DNA of 64,000 nt from HGM13006 sp900757695 (GTDB lineage Bacteria; Bacillota; Clostridia; Oscillospirales; Oscillospiraceae), in assembly GCA_959607825.1 (NCBI GenBank), contig CAUHNW010000002.1:154378-218377 (forward strand), written 5' to 3'. Of the stretch, positions 44,401 to 52,798 are shown piece by piece (within the stretch, counting starts at the first letter, position 1; each line of letters opens with the position of its first letter). The position numbers and the translations under genes are program-made. The notes under the pieces were generated by a model, which saw only the letters and a list, made by a program, of their open reading frames with translations, was not told the DNA's origin and made no database searches.

Positions 44401-44833
44401 GGCTGGCGAGCTTTTCGATCAGGTAGCCCATGGCGGCTACATAGCCAAATTGGCCGAGACCGCAGATCTGCCCATCGCAGCCTGCGGCAGTGACAGACTT
44501 GTGACGGAATTCTTCACGCTGATGGATGTTGGAGATATGAACCTCCACGGCGGGAAGTGCCACAGCCTTCAGTGCGTCCAGAATGGCATAGCTGTAATGG
44601 GTGTAAGCACCGGGGTTGATGATGATGCCGTCAAAGGAACCCTTGGCCTTGTGAATGGCGTCAATGATCGCACCCTCATGATTGGACTGCATGCACTCCA
44701 CTTCCACGTTCATGCTGGCGGCGGATTCACGGATCCGGGAGATCAGCGCATCATAGCCGCTTTTTCCATAGATTTCCGGTTCTCTGGAACCAAGCAGGTT
44801 CAGATTCGGACCGTTGATAACTAAAAATCTCAT
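44390..44833 (-). CDS. aroQ: type II 3-dehydroquinate dehydratase
   Basis: Converts 3-dehydroquinate to 3-dehydroshikimate. 147 residues, the usual size of the dodecameric type II enzyme. NGPNLNLLGSREPEIYG at the start, NPGAYTHYSYAILDAL and EVHISNIHQREEFRHKS are the family motifs. It overlaps aroK by four bases. Confidence 0.97.
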   Translation of the reverse strand: MRFLVINGPNLNLLGSREPEIYGKSGYDALISRIRESAASMNVEVECMQSNHEGAIIDAIHKAKGSFDGIIINPGAYTHYSYAILDALKAVALPAVEVHISNIHQREEFRHKSVTAAGCDGQICGLGQFGYVAAMGYLIEKLASHAG

Positions 44834-45330
44834 AGCTGTCCCTCCAATTTTGTAAGGATCTCTGCCACGGTGGCCTCCGGGCTGGAGAAATCCTGAATGA
44901 TAATGTGGGAAAATTCCCGATAGACAGGCTCACGCTGGGCAAATCTGGAAAGAAATGCGTCCCGGCCCTGCTGCCCCAAGGGTCGACCAGACATGTCGGC
45001 TGTGTCATAGATCTCGCCGGGATCCCGGCGGAGAAATACCACGATACCGGTGTGGCGCAGAAGCTGCCGATTTTCGGAGCGAAGGGGAAGCCCACCTCCG
45101 GTGGCGACGATCAGGTCCTGCCTTGTGCTGAGCTGCCGGGCGGCTTCGGTTTCAAGATCCCGCATGGCAGCTTCCCCTTTCTGCGCAAACAGATCGGAAA
45201 TGCTCATGCCCGCCATTTCTACCACCATATCGTCGGTGTCCACCACAGGACGGCCCAGCTGTGTGCCCAGCAGGTGGGCACAGGTGGTTTTTCCACAGCC
45301 CATCATGCCGCATAATACGATGTTTTTCAT
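44830..45330 (-). CDS. aroK: shikimate kinase
   Basis: Phosphorylates shikimate at O3 with ATP. 166 residues. Walker A GMMGCGKTT, the DTDDMVVEMAGMSI metal/substrate segment and ATGGGLPLR are typical. The start lies four bases past the pheA stop codon and the end overlaps aroQ. Confidence 0.96.
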   Translation of the reverse strand: MKNIVLCGMMGCGKTTCAHLLGTQLGRPVVDTDDMVVEMAGMSISDLFAQKGEAAMRDLETEAARQLSTRQDLIVATGGGLPLRSENRQLLRHTGIVVFLRRDPGEIYDTADMSGRPLGQQGRDAFLSRFAQREPVYREFSHIIIQDFSSPEATVAEILTKLEGQL

Positions 45331-45333
45331 TGG

Positions 45334-46491
45334 TTACTCCAAGTTACTCTTAAAGTTGCCCAGTACCCGGAAATCTCCGGCGGTCTGGGAAATTTCGTGC
45401 AGAATGCCGTCCATCTCCGGAGCCTGAAGACTGCCGGTGAACTCCAGAAAGAACATGTACTCCCAGCTGCGGCCCTGCAGGGGGCGGGATTCCAGCTTTA
45501 CCATGTTCAATCCGTTGACGGCGAAAATGGTGAGGATCTCATGGAGACAGCCGGATTCGTGGGGGGTGGTGACGATGGTGCTGATCTTATCTGCCCCGTC
45601 TCGAAGCTCCATGTAGGGGGAGACCACCACAAAGCGGGTGGTGTTGATATCGTTGTAGTTGACTCCGGTGGCCAGAATATCGAGGCCGTAGATGTCCGCA
45701 GCCCATGCGGAGCAGATGGCGGCTTTGGTGATGTCGCCGGACTCGGCCACATATTTGGCGCTTCCAGCGGTGTCTGCCAGAGGCGTCTGTATCCAATCGG
45801 GATGATCGTTTAGGAACTTCTCGGACTGGAACAGTCCCTGCTCGTGGCTGTAGACATGGGTGATGGTGTCAAGAGATGCGCCGTGGGGGGCCATCAGACA
45901 GTGCTCGATCCGTACGGTCGTTTCGCCCACCAGATAGAATTCATATTGCGATAGCAGATCGTAGATCTGCCGGATCGCACCGGTGGAGTTGTTCTCAATG
46001 GGGACAACGCCGTAGTCGGCACGGCTTTCCTTGATGGCAAGAAAGACATCCTCAAATTGCCGAAGTCCCACAGGGGCAATATCAGCGCCGAAGAAGTTAC
46101 GGGCGGCCTGCTCGCTGTAGGCCCCGGGATAGCCCTGATAGACCACTCTGGGGTTGGAGACCGGCTGACGGCGCCGTGTATAGGCAGCCTGAAACCGGGC
46201 ATAGTTCGGTTCTTCGGCACCTTCCCGGACGATCTCCCGCTGCTGACGGCGGGAGATACCCATGATGGTCTCATAGAGCAGGGTAACGCTGGTTTTCAGT
46301 CGGGGATCGGATACCAGTGCAGCCTTTCCGGCCAGCACCTGACGCTCCCGGTCAGAGTCGAGAACCGGCATAGAGACCTTCTGCTTGTATTTGCCTACCT
46401 GACGGGTAACTGCCATGCGGCGCTCAAAAAGATGGACAATTTGGTTGTCGATCTCGTCAATGGCACCGCGCATCATATCCAGTTCACTCAT
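45334..46491 (-). CDS. pheA: bifunctional chorismate mutase / prephenate dehydratase
   Basis: Makes phenylpyruvate from chorismate for phenylalanine. The 385 residues hold an AroQ-type chorismate mutase (about 1-90, MMRGAIDEIDNQIVHLFERRM), a prephenate dehydratase (about 110-290, YPGAYSEQAARNFF, VPIENNSTGAIRQIYDLL) and an ACT regulatory domain with SGCLHEILTIFAVNGLN and the ESRP element used for phenylalanine feedback. It sits inside the shikimate operon, so phenylalanine supply is tied to chorismate supply; no tyrA or trp genes are in the window. Confidence 0.97.
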   Translation of the reverse strand: MSELDMMRGAIDEIDNQIVHLFERRMAVTRQVGKYKQKVSMPVLDSDRERQVLAGKAALVSDPRLKTSVTLLYETIMGISRRQQREIVREGAEEPNYARFQAAYTRRRQPVSNPRVVYQGYPGAYSEQAARNFFGADIAPVGLRQFEDVFLAIKESRADYGVVPIENNSTGAIRQIYDLLSQYEFYLVGETTVRIEHCLMAPHGASLDTITHVYSHEQGLFQSEKFLNDHPDWIQTPLADTAGSAKYVAESGDITKAAICSAWAADIYGLDILATGVNYNDINTTRFVVVSPYMELRDGADKISTIVTTPHESGCLHEILTIFAVNGLNMVKLESRPLQGRSWEYMFFLEFTGSLQAPEMDGILHEISQTAGDFRVLGNFKSNLE

Positions 46492-46507
46492 TGCAATCGC
46501 CTTCTTC

Positions 46508-47563
46508 CTAGAGTTTCATAAGCCGCAGGGCGGCCAGTGCCGCGGCGGCCTCTACCACCGGAACGGCACGGTGGACAATGCAGGGGTCGTGACGGCCCGT
46601 GATGGTAATCTCTGCGGCCTCGCCGGTCAGCATGTTGACGGTGTGCTGGGGCTGGGCAATGGAGGGGGTGGGTTTTACCGCCACACGGAAGACCACTGGC
46701 ATGCCATTGGTGATGCCCCCCAGAATGCCGCCGTTGTGATTGGTCACGGTGACCGGTGCGCCATTTTTTAGGGCCCAGGGGTCGTTGGCCTCACTGCCGT
46801 GCATCCGGCTAAGGCCGAAGCCGTCGCCAAATTCCAGTCCCTTAATGGCGGGAATGGCAAACAGCTGACGGGCGTATTCGGTTTCTGCGTTGCGGTCAAA
46901 GTCCGGCGCCCCAAGGCCCATGGGCAGACCGCTGGTGACGCATTCGATGGTGCCGCCAATGGAGTCCTGATGGGCCTTCGCATCCAGAATCAGCGCCTGC
47001 ATGGCCTCGCCCTTGGGATCGGAGAGAACCGGAAAAGGCTTTTGGGCGCACTGCATAAGCTGCTCCATATCCGGTGCGGCGGCATCCACAGGGAGGTCCT
47101 GCACATTGCCAATGGAGGCGATATGGGCGGCAACGGAGACGCCGCGGGTGGAAAGAATCTGCTTTGCTACGGCTCCGGCAGCCACCAGCGGGGCGGTGAG
47201 GCGTCCGGAGAAGTGACCGCCGCCTCGGTAGTCATTAAAGCCGTCATAGCGGACAAAGCCGGTAAAATCGGCATGGCCGGGCCGGGCCAGATAGCGGATG
47301 GCGGCGTAGTCTTTGGAATGCTGGTCGCCGTTGCGGATCATCATGCAGAGGGGCGTTCCGGTGGTCTTTCCGTCAAACACACCGGAGAGAATCTCAACCT
47401 GATCCTTTTCATTCCGCGGGGTGGAAAGGGGGCTGCTGCCGGTGGCCCGGCGGCGCAGCTCCGAGGCCAGAAGCTCCATATCCAGCTGGATGCCGGAGGG
47501 GACATCTTCCAGAACGACACCGATGGCCGGGCCATGGCTTTCGCCAAATATTGTGTAATTCAT
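46508..47563 (-). CDS. aroC: chorismate synthase
   Basis: Makes chorismate from EPSP using reduced FMN. The 351-residue length is slightly short but complete: GESHGPAIGV near the start, DQHSKDYAAIRYLARPGHAD and YRGGGHFSGRLTA, and a C-terminal RHDPCIVHRAVPV. The ATG at 47563 follows a perfect AGGAGG and overlaps the aroA stop as ATGA; upstream starts would lie within aroA. Confidence 0.97.
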   Translation of the reverse strand: MNYTIFGESHGPAIGVVLEDVPSGIQLDMELLASELRRRATGSSPLSTPRNEKDQVEILSGVFDGKTTGTPLCMMIRNGDQHSKDYAAIRYLARPGHADFTGFVRYDGFNDYRGGGHFSGRLTAPLVAAGAVAKQILSTRGVSVAAHIASIGNVQDLPVDAAAPDMEQLMQCAQKPFPVLSDPKGEAMQALILDAKAHQDSIGGTIECVTSGLPMGLGAPDFDRNAETEYARQLFAIPAIKGLEFGDGFGLSRMHGSEANDPWALKNGAPVTVTNHNGGILGGITNGMPVVFRVAVKPTPSIAQPQHTVNMLTGEAAEITITGRHDPCIVHRAVPVVEAAAALAALRLMKL

Positions 47564-48786
47564 GATGAGACCTCCTGTATGCATCCGCCCAACCGGCAAT
47601 AATCGTTCCAGAAGGTCGGATAGGATTTGTTTACGCTCTCCGCACCGGTGAGGGTCACAGGGCGGCGGCAGGCGGTGGCGGCGATTGCCGTCATCATGGC
47701 GATCCGATGATCCCCCCAGCTGTCGACCGATATGCCGCCCTGAAGCTGAGGGACACCGTGAATGGTCAGAGAATCCGGGTGCTCTTCGATTTGTGCGCCA
47801 AGGCTGCGCAGAACGCTGGTGACGGAGGCCAGCCGGTCACTTTCCTTCAGCCGAAGCCGTGCGGCACCGGAGATGACGGTATCGCCGCCCCGCAGGGCAG
47901 CACGGACGGCCAATGGGGGCACCAGATCCGGGCAGTCCCGAACGTCCAGCTCCACTGGGCCCGGCTGGGCCAGCTTTTCCATATAGTCTACCACGATCCG
48001 ATCCCCCTGAACACTGTGGGGATTCATGCCTGTGATGGTTATGGGATTGCCGATCTCTCGGGCGGCATAGTAAAATCCTGCCTGTGAGTAGTCGGCCTCT
48101 ACATGGCCGCCATAGGGCTGGTAGTGCTGCCCACCGGGAATATGCCAGCCGTCCGCCGTGGGGGATATAATGATCCCAAAGTGGGACAGCGCATCCAATG
48201 TCAGATTGACATAACTCTCGGATTCCAGCGGCGTAGTCAGCTGAATGTCACTGTCTCCGTCCAGCAGCGGAAGGGCATAGAGGAGACCGGTAATAAACTG
48301 ACTGGACACGTTTCCCTGAAGCCGGTAGCGGCCGGGGGTAAGCTGCCCCTTTGCGGTCAGCAGGTCTCCTGTCAGCCGGTAGGAGATCCCCTTTTCCTGA
48401 AAAATCTCAAAATACGGCGTTTGAGGACGCTGCATCAGACGGCCATGGCCACGAAAGGACACGCTTCCGGTCAGTGCCAAAGCAATGGGGATCAGAAAGC
48501 GAAGGGTGGAGCCGGATTCGCCGCAGTCCAGCACCAGACCCTCCGGGGCCGCCTGACCGGCGCTGCCGGCGATGGACAACGTGGTGCCGTCCTCCCACTG
48601 CACACCTGCGCCAAGCGCCTTCATGCATTCCAATGTGGCGGTGATGTCCTGACTGTTGGACACGTCCTGAAGCCGACTGGTACCGGCGGAAAGCGCACAG
48701 CCCATGATCAGCCGGTGCCCCTGACTTTTTGAGGCCGGCGGGGTGATGGGACCGGAGAGAACGTGAGGAGAGATCATAAGGTTCAT
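47560..48786 (-). CDS. aroA: EPSP synthase (3-phosphoshikimate 1-carboxyvinyltransferase)
   Basis: Transfers enolpyruvate to shikimate 3-phosphate. 408 residues with the double-domain family marks: PPASKSQGHRLIMG, DCGESGSTLRFLIPIA, and RLRLKESDRLASV in the second half. The ATG at 48786 overlaps the aroB stop as ATGA and follows AAGGAG by eight bases, which is better than a GTG three codons earlier. Confidence 0.97.
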   Translation of the reverse strand: MNLMISPHVLSGPITPPASKSQGHRLIMGCALSAGTSRLQDVSNSQDITATLECMKALGAGVQWEDGTTLSIAGSAGQAAPEGLVLDCGESGSTLRFLIPIALALTGSVSFRGHGRLMQRPQTPYFEIFQEKGISYRLTGDLLTAKGQLTPGRYRLQGNVSSQFITGLLYALPLLDGDSDIQLTTPLESESYVNLTLDALSHFGIIISPTADGWHIPGGQHYQPYGGHVEADYSQAGFYYAAREIGNPITITGMNPHSVQGDRIVVDYMEKLAQPGPVELDVRDCPDLVPPLAVRAALRGGDTVISGAARLRLKESDRLASVTSVLRSLGAQIEEHPDSLTIHGVPQLQGGISVDSWGDHRIAMMTAIAATACRRPVTLTGAESVNKSYPTFWNDYCRLGGCIQEVSS

Positions 48787-49856
48787 AGTCCGCACTCCTT
48801 TACAAGCTCCAGCAGTCTGGTCTGGGGCATTTTTACGGGCTCGGCATGACCGATCTCGGTCAGAGCGATCAGGTTGATGTCCTTGCCTTGGCTCTTTTTG
48901 TCCTTTACCAGCGTTTCCTGATAGTCCTGCTGAGCGGCGGAGATACCGGTGGGGAGCTGGTAGCAGCGCAGAAGCTGGGTGATCTCGGCTTCCGCAGAGG
49001 CGGGGGTAACACCGAGACGGCTGCCGATCCGTGCGGCAGCTACCATGCCTGCGGCAACGGCCTCTCCATGGGTATAGGTTTCATAGTGATAGGCTTTTTC
49101 GTATACGTGTCCCAGCGTGTGGCCGAAATTCAAAAGCATACGGAGGCCGGTGTCGTGCTCATCCTGCTCTACCACCTGCCGTTTGATATCGCAGCAGCGG
49201 AGGGTGATATCTTCGATATGCGCCATAATGCCCTGACGGTTTTTCAGTGCGGCCAGCAGGTCAAACAGACTGCGGTCCCAGATACAGCCGTATTTGATGA
49301 CCTCGGCCATGCCGTCGGAGAAGACACGATCCGGCAGTGTTTTCAGGCAGTCGGGGTCCATCAGCACCATCCGGGGCTGATAGAAAGCACCTGCAAGATT
49401 TTTTCCTGCCTGCAAGTCTACCGCCACTTTGCCGCCCACGGAGGAATCCACCTGTGCAAGCAGGGTGGTGGGGATCTGGACAAAGTCCACACCCCGGAGA
49501 ATGGTAGCGGCAGCGAAGCCCGCAAGATCGCCTACCACACCGCCGCCCAGCGCAATGACGGCGTCGGAGCGGGTGAGCCCCACATCCATCATCTGTTCCC
49601 AGAGCTCTGCCAGAACCTCCGGGCATTTGCTGGTCTCTCCGGCGGGGATCTCCAGCAGTGCGGCCTGAAAGCCTGCAAGGTGCAGACTGCGGGCAAGACG
49701 GGCGGCATACAGGGGCTCAACGTTGCTGTCCGTGACAATGGCGGCCATGCGGCCTTTCAGAATGGGACGCAGCAGCGAACCGGCTTGATCCAGAAGCCCG
49801 GGTTCCGAAACAATGTCGTATTCGTGGCCGGGGATATTTACATGGAGGGTTTTCAT
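48783..49856 (-). CDS. aroB: 3-dehydroquinate synthase
   Basis: Cyclises DAHP to 3-dehydroquinate using NAD+ and a metal. 357 residues; ALGGGVVGDLAGFAAATILRG-type loop (split here as GGGVVGDLAGFAA), IPTTLLAQVDSSVGGK and the metal site LLNFGHTLGHVYEK are all clear. It overlaps both neighbours by four bases. Confidence 0.97.
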   Translation of the reverse strand: MKTLHVNIPGHEYDIVSEPGLLDQAGSLLRPILKGRMAAIVTDSNVEPLYAARLARSLHLAGFQAALLEIPAGETSKCPEVLAELWEQMMDVGLTRSDAVIALGGGVVGDLAGFAAATILRGVDFVQIPTTLLAQVDSSVGGKVAVDLQAGKNLAGAFYQPRMVLMDPDCLKTLPDRVFSDGMAEVIKYGCIWDRSLFDLLAALKNRQGIMAHIEDITLRCCDIKRQVVEQDEHDTGLRMLLNFGHTLGHVYEKAYHYETYTHGEAVAAGMVAAARIGSRLGVTPASAEAEITQLLRCYQLPTGISAAQQDYQETLVKDKKSQGKDINLIALTEIGHAEPVKMPQTRLLELVKECGL

Positions 49857-50866
49857 AGGGGTTTCCCCATGAACTGTGCCAGTGCGGTGGCCTTTTTCAT
49901 CAGATCATCAAACTGGCCGGGGGTCAGGCTCTGCTTGCCGTCGCACTTGGCGTGTGGAGGATCATTATGAACCTCTACGATGATACCGTCGGCACCGGCG
50001 GCAATGGCCGCCATGGTCAGGGGCTCCACCAGCCATGCAGCGCCGCCGGAATGGCTGGGGTCGATGATAATGGGGAGATGGGTCATTTTACGGAGGCAGG
50101 GAATGGCGCTGACATCCAGCGTGTTGCGGGTGTAGGTCTCAAAGGTGCGGATGCCGCGCTCGCAGAGGATGACGTTCTCGTTGCCCTCGGACATGATGTA
50201 CTCCGCAGACATGATCCACTCCTCGTAGGTGTTGGCAAGGCCCCGCTTCAGAAGAACAGGCTTGGACATCTTGCCCACTTCCTTCAGCAGATCGAAGTTC
50301 TGCATATTCCGTGCACCGATCTGTACCAGATCCACGGTGTTTTCAAAGATCTCACAGTATTTGGGACTCATGATCTCCGTGACAATGGGGAGGCCGGTGG
50401 CCTTCTTGGCCTTCAGCAGCAGCTCAAGGCCCTGCACGCCCATACCCTGAAAGGAGTAGGGGGATGTTCTGGGCTTGAAAGCGCCGCCCCGCATAAGCTT
50501 TGCACCGCTCTTCTTGACATCCTGAGCAACGGAGATGATCTGATCCTCGTTCTCCACAGAGCAGGGGCCGGCAATGACGGTGAAATGACCATTGCCGATT
50601 TTGGTACCGCCGATGTCAACCACGGTGTCGGCAGGGTGGAATTTCCGGTTTGCTTTCTTGTAAGGCTCCTGTACCCGCATGACCCGCTCTACGCCCTCGT
50701 GCAGCATCAGATCATCGGCATCAAGGCTGGTGGTATCACCCACAAGACCCAGAATGGAGCAGCCAACGCCGTTGGTGATGCCCACCTTCAGTCCCTTTAC
50801 CTCCAGCTCATGAGCCAGCGCATCAATACGCTCCTTGGTGGTGCCGGGCTTCATAATAATGACCAT
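49853..50866 (-). CDS. aroF: 3-deoxy-7-phosphoheptulonate synthase (DAHP synthase, AroF/AroA-beta type)
   Basis: First enzyme of aromatic synthesis: condenses PEP with erythrose 4-phosphate. 337 residues. An N-terminal ferredoxin-like domain (about 1-70, MVIIMKPGTTKERIDALA) that often serves feedback regulation precedes the KDO8P-synthase-like barrel with AGPCSVENEDQI, GGAFKPRTSPYSFQG and IIDPSHSGG. First gene of the aro operon; the ATG follows AAAGGGGA. Expression is probably set by an attenuator in the 220-base leader upstream. Confidence 0.97.
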   Translation of the reverse strand: MVIIMKPGTTKERIDALAHELEVKGLKVGITNGVGCSILGLVGDTTSLDADDLMLHEGVERVMRVQEPYKKANRKFHPADTVVDIGGTKIGNGHFTVIAGPCSVENEDQIISVAQDVKKSGAKLMRGGAFKPRTSPYSFQGMGVQGLELLLKAKKATGLPIVTEIMSPKYCEIFENTVDLVQIGARNMQNFDLLKEVGKMSKPVLLKRGLANTYEEWIMSAEYIMSEGNENVILCERGIRTFETYTRNTLDVSAIPCLRKMTHLPIIIDPSHSGGAAWLVEPLTMAAIAAGADGIIVEVHNDPPHAKCDGKQSLTPGQFDDLMKKATALAQFMGKPL

Positions 50867-50903
50867 GTTGATTTCCCCTTTATTTCAATTTGTTTTTGAC
50901 AGA

Positions 50904-50950
50904 ATAAAAAATACGCCCTCCGACTGAATCCAACGTTCAGCAGGAGCGCG
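50904..50950 (-). terminator. leader terminator (attenuator) before aroF
   Basis: On the minus strand CGCGCTCCTGCTGAA (plus 50936-50950) pairs with TTCAGTCGGAGGGCG (50914-50928), with few mismatches and a 7-base loop, followed by six T. It lies between the leader ORF and aroF, so it can stop transcription before the operon. Confidence 0.85.
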
Positions 50951-50984
50951 CAGAAGATGCTTTCCCGGAAGGTTATGATCCAAT

Positions 50985-51059
50985 CTAAATACGACAAATG
51001 CCCGCTCCCCAAAAGGAGCAGGTAAACAGGCCGTAAAATCGATTGGACAGGATGCTCAT
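50985..51059 (-). CDS. 24-residue leader peptide rich in aromatic residues
   Basis: A short ORF with ATG behind TGAGGT (7-base spacing), within the transcribed leader of the aro operon. Residues 8-9 are Phe-Tyr, 12 is Phe, and 16-17 are Phe-Trp, giving five aromatic codons in ten. The Trp codon sits directly before GGAGC, which can pair either with upstream GCTCC or with the left arm of the terminator. Function proposed is to sense aromatic aminoacyl-tRNA through ribosome stalling. Confidence 0.75.
   Translation of the reverse strand: MSILSNRFYGLFTCSFWGAGICRI
51001..51021 (-). promoter_or_regulatory. competing hairpin segments of the aro leader
   Basis: Segment 1, GCTCC (minus, plus 51015-51019), pairs with segment 2, GGAGC (plus 51004-51008), around a TTTTGG loop. 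Segment 2 extended to GGAGCG can instead pair with CGCTCC of the terminator's left arm (plus 50943-50948), which would break the terminator. Confidence 0.65.
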
Positions 51060-51091
51060 ACCGTTACCTCACAAGCGGAAAACTTGGTTTC

Positions 51092-51119
51092 ATTATAGCA
51101 TGATTCCCGGGAAATTCAA
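51092..51119 (-). promoter_or_regulatory. aro operon promoter
   Basis: Minus-strand TTGAAT (51114-51119), 16-base spacer, TATAAT (51092-51097), 33 bases before the leader ATG. The leader from here to aroF is about 220 bases and the rest of the gap up to gap is accounted for by the divergent gap promoter and its 5' UTR. Confidence 0.7.
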
Positions 51120-51222
51120 TACTTTTTCCGCAAAACCTACTGCTTTTCACGGTTTTGCCATAATATATCGGAGAATCTCGGGGAAAACTATGAAATTTTA
51201 CAGAGAAAACCTTCTGCCGCCA

Positions 51223-51251
51223 TTGACAGCACAGTGGAAACGTGATAGGAT
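51223..51251 (+). promoter_or_regulatory. gap promoter
   Basis: TTGACA (51223-51228), 17-base spacer, TAGGAT (51246-51251). The 5' UTR to the gap ATG is about 145 bases with no structure that I recognise. Confidence 0.75.
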
Positions 51252-51401
51252 AGTAACGTAATAAACGTATGTAACAAGTGGAACGAGTTCGCCGAGTTAT
51301 CATGCGTAGGAATAATCGGAGGCAGGGCGGCATAAACTGAACTTTGTTTGTTGTATATTGTCCTTGAACCGATGGGAGAAAGTTGTTTAGGAGGTAGACT
51401 T

Positions 51402-52412
51402 ATGGCAATTAAAGTTGGTATCAATGGGTTTGGCCGCATTGGCCGTATGACCTTTCGCGCCAGTGTGAATGTGCCGGAAATTGAGATCGTGGGAATCAAC
51501 GATCTGTGTGAGCCGGGGTATCTGGCCTATATGCTGAAGTACGATTCTGTCCATGGCCGTTTTCAGGGTGAGGTGTCCAGTACGGATCACAGCATTATTG
51601 TAAATGGCAGGGAGATTCCTGTATTTGCGGAAAAGGATCCTGCGAATATTCCGTGGGCAAAGGTAGGCGCCGAGTATGTGGTAGAGGCTACCGGCCTGTT
51701 CCTGACCAAGGAAAAGGCCAAGGGCCATCTGGCAGCAGGCGCAAAGCATGTTGTGATGTCCGCACCTTCTAAGGATGACACACCGATGTTTGTCATGGGC
51801 GTCAATCAGGATCAGTACCGCAGCGATATGCAGTTTGTGTCCAACGCATCCTGCACCACCAACTGTCTGGCGCCGGTGGCCAAGGTGCTGAACGATCACT
51901 TTGGCATTGTTGACGGCCTGATGACCACGGTTCATGCCATCACAGCCACCCAGAAGACCGTTGACGGCCCTTCCATGAAGGACTGGAGGGGCGGACGGGC
52001 GGCCAGTGGCAATATCATCCCCTCCACCACCGGTGCGGCGAAGGCTGTGGGCAAGGTCATTCCCGCCCTCAATGGGAAGCTCACCGGCATGAGCCTGCGG
52101 GTTCCCACGCTGGATGTATCCGTGGTAGACCTGACGGTAAACCTTGCAAAGCCCGCCACCTATGAGGAGATCTGCAAGGCCATGAAGGACGCCTCCGAGG
52201 GCGAGCTCAAGGGTATCCTCGGCTATACCGATGAGGCAGTGGTATCCACGGATTTCCTTGGAGATCCCAGAACCTCCATCTTTGATGCCAAGGCGGGTAT
52301 TGCACTGACCGATACCTTTGTAAAGGTCGTGGCCTGGTATGATAACGAAATGGGTTATTCCAATAAGATTTTGGAGCTCATCCGGCATATGGCAGCGGTA
52401 GACGCACAGTGA
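51402..52412 (+). CDS. gap: glyceraldehyde-3-phosphate dehydrogenase, type I
   Basis: NAD-dependent glycolytic enzyme. 336 residues with the N-terminal KVGINGFGRIGRM Rossmann start, catalytic SNASCTTNCLAP, substrate-binding GRAASGNIIPSTTGAAK and C-terminal WYDNEMGYS. The ATG at 51402 follows AGGAGG. It stands alone with its own promoter and terminator; pyk follows after a remnant gene, so two glycolytic genes lie side by side. Confidence 0.98.
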   Translation: MAIKVGINGFGRIGRMTFRASVNVPEIEIVGINDLCEPGYLAYMLKYDSVHGRFQGEVSSTDHSIIVNGREIPVFAEKDPANIPWAKVGAEYVVEATGLFLTKEKAKGHLAAGAKHVVMSAPSKDDTPMFVMGVNQDQYRSDMQFVSNASCTTNCLAPVAKVLNDHFGIVDGLMTTVHAITATQKTVDGPSMKDWRGGRAASGNIIPSTTGAAKAVGKVIPALNGKLTGMSLRVPTLDVSVVDLTVNLAKPATYEEICKAMKDASEGELKGILGYTDEAVVSTDFLGDPRTSIFDAKAGIALTDTFVKVVAWYDNEMGYSNKILELIRHMAAVDAQ

Positions 52413-52426
52413 ATAAAATGATGAAG

Positions 52427-52459
52427 TTGGCCCCGGGCAAATCGCCCGGGGCCAATTTT
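52427..52459 (+). terminator. gap terminator
   Basis: Perfect 12-bp arms TTGGCCCCGGGC (52427-52438) and GCCCGGGGCCAA (52444-52455), then TTTTG. Confidence 0.92.
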
Positions 52460-52479
52460 GTGATTGGTTCCGCAAAATC

Positions 52480-52668
52480 GGCGGCGGCTGAAGGACATCA
52501 CCTTTGCTACGGCCACGGACGGCAATCACGGAAAAGGCGTGGCGTGGGCTGCGGGACTACAGCGCCTATGCACTGGCCTGCGGTGACGATGCCGCACGTA
52601 GGGGAATGCGGGTGCTGAAAGAATATGGAATCGTGTCCGGGGAATCCGGCGCACCTGTTTTGCGGAGA
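52480..52668 (+). pseudogene. diaminopropionate ammonia-lyase remnant
   Basis: Two pieces of a DpaL/YgeX-like enzyme survive in different frames. The first reads LKDITFATATDGNHGKGVAWAAG, matching the PLP-site TATDGNHG region; a stop follows. The second, beginning near 52560, reads LACGDDAARRGMRVLKEYG then IVSGESGAP, matching the C-terminal part of the family. The roughly 200 residues between these parts are missing, so the gene has an internal deletion plus a frameshift. It lies between the gap terminator and the pyk promoter and has no start signal. Confidence 0.65.
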
Positions 52669-52694
52669 AAACCATGGAAAACCTCCATTTTTAC

Positions 52695-52722
52695 TTGCGT
52701 TGTTACAAACGTATGGTATAAT
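52695..52722 (+). promoter_or_regulatory. pyk promoter
   Basis: TTGCGT (52695-52700), 16-base spacer, TATAAT (52717-52722). Confidence 0.6.
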
Positions 52723-52798
52723 ATAGCCAAAGAAGTCCGCTGGCCGATGGGCGGGCGGCGCATACCATTACGATGCCGGGAGGCAAGGAGGGATCCCA

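Noticed and set aside
50867..51091. T-box riboswitch ahead of aroF
   Set aside because: No T-box antiterminator sequence (TGGNACCGCG-like) or specifier-loop architecture is visible; a translated leader ORF explains the region better.
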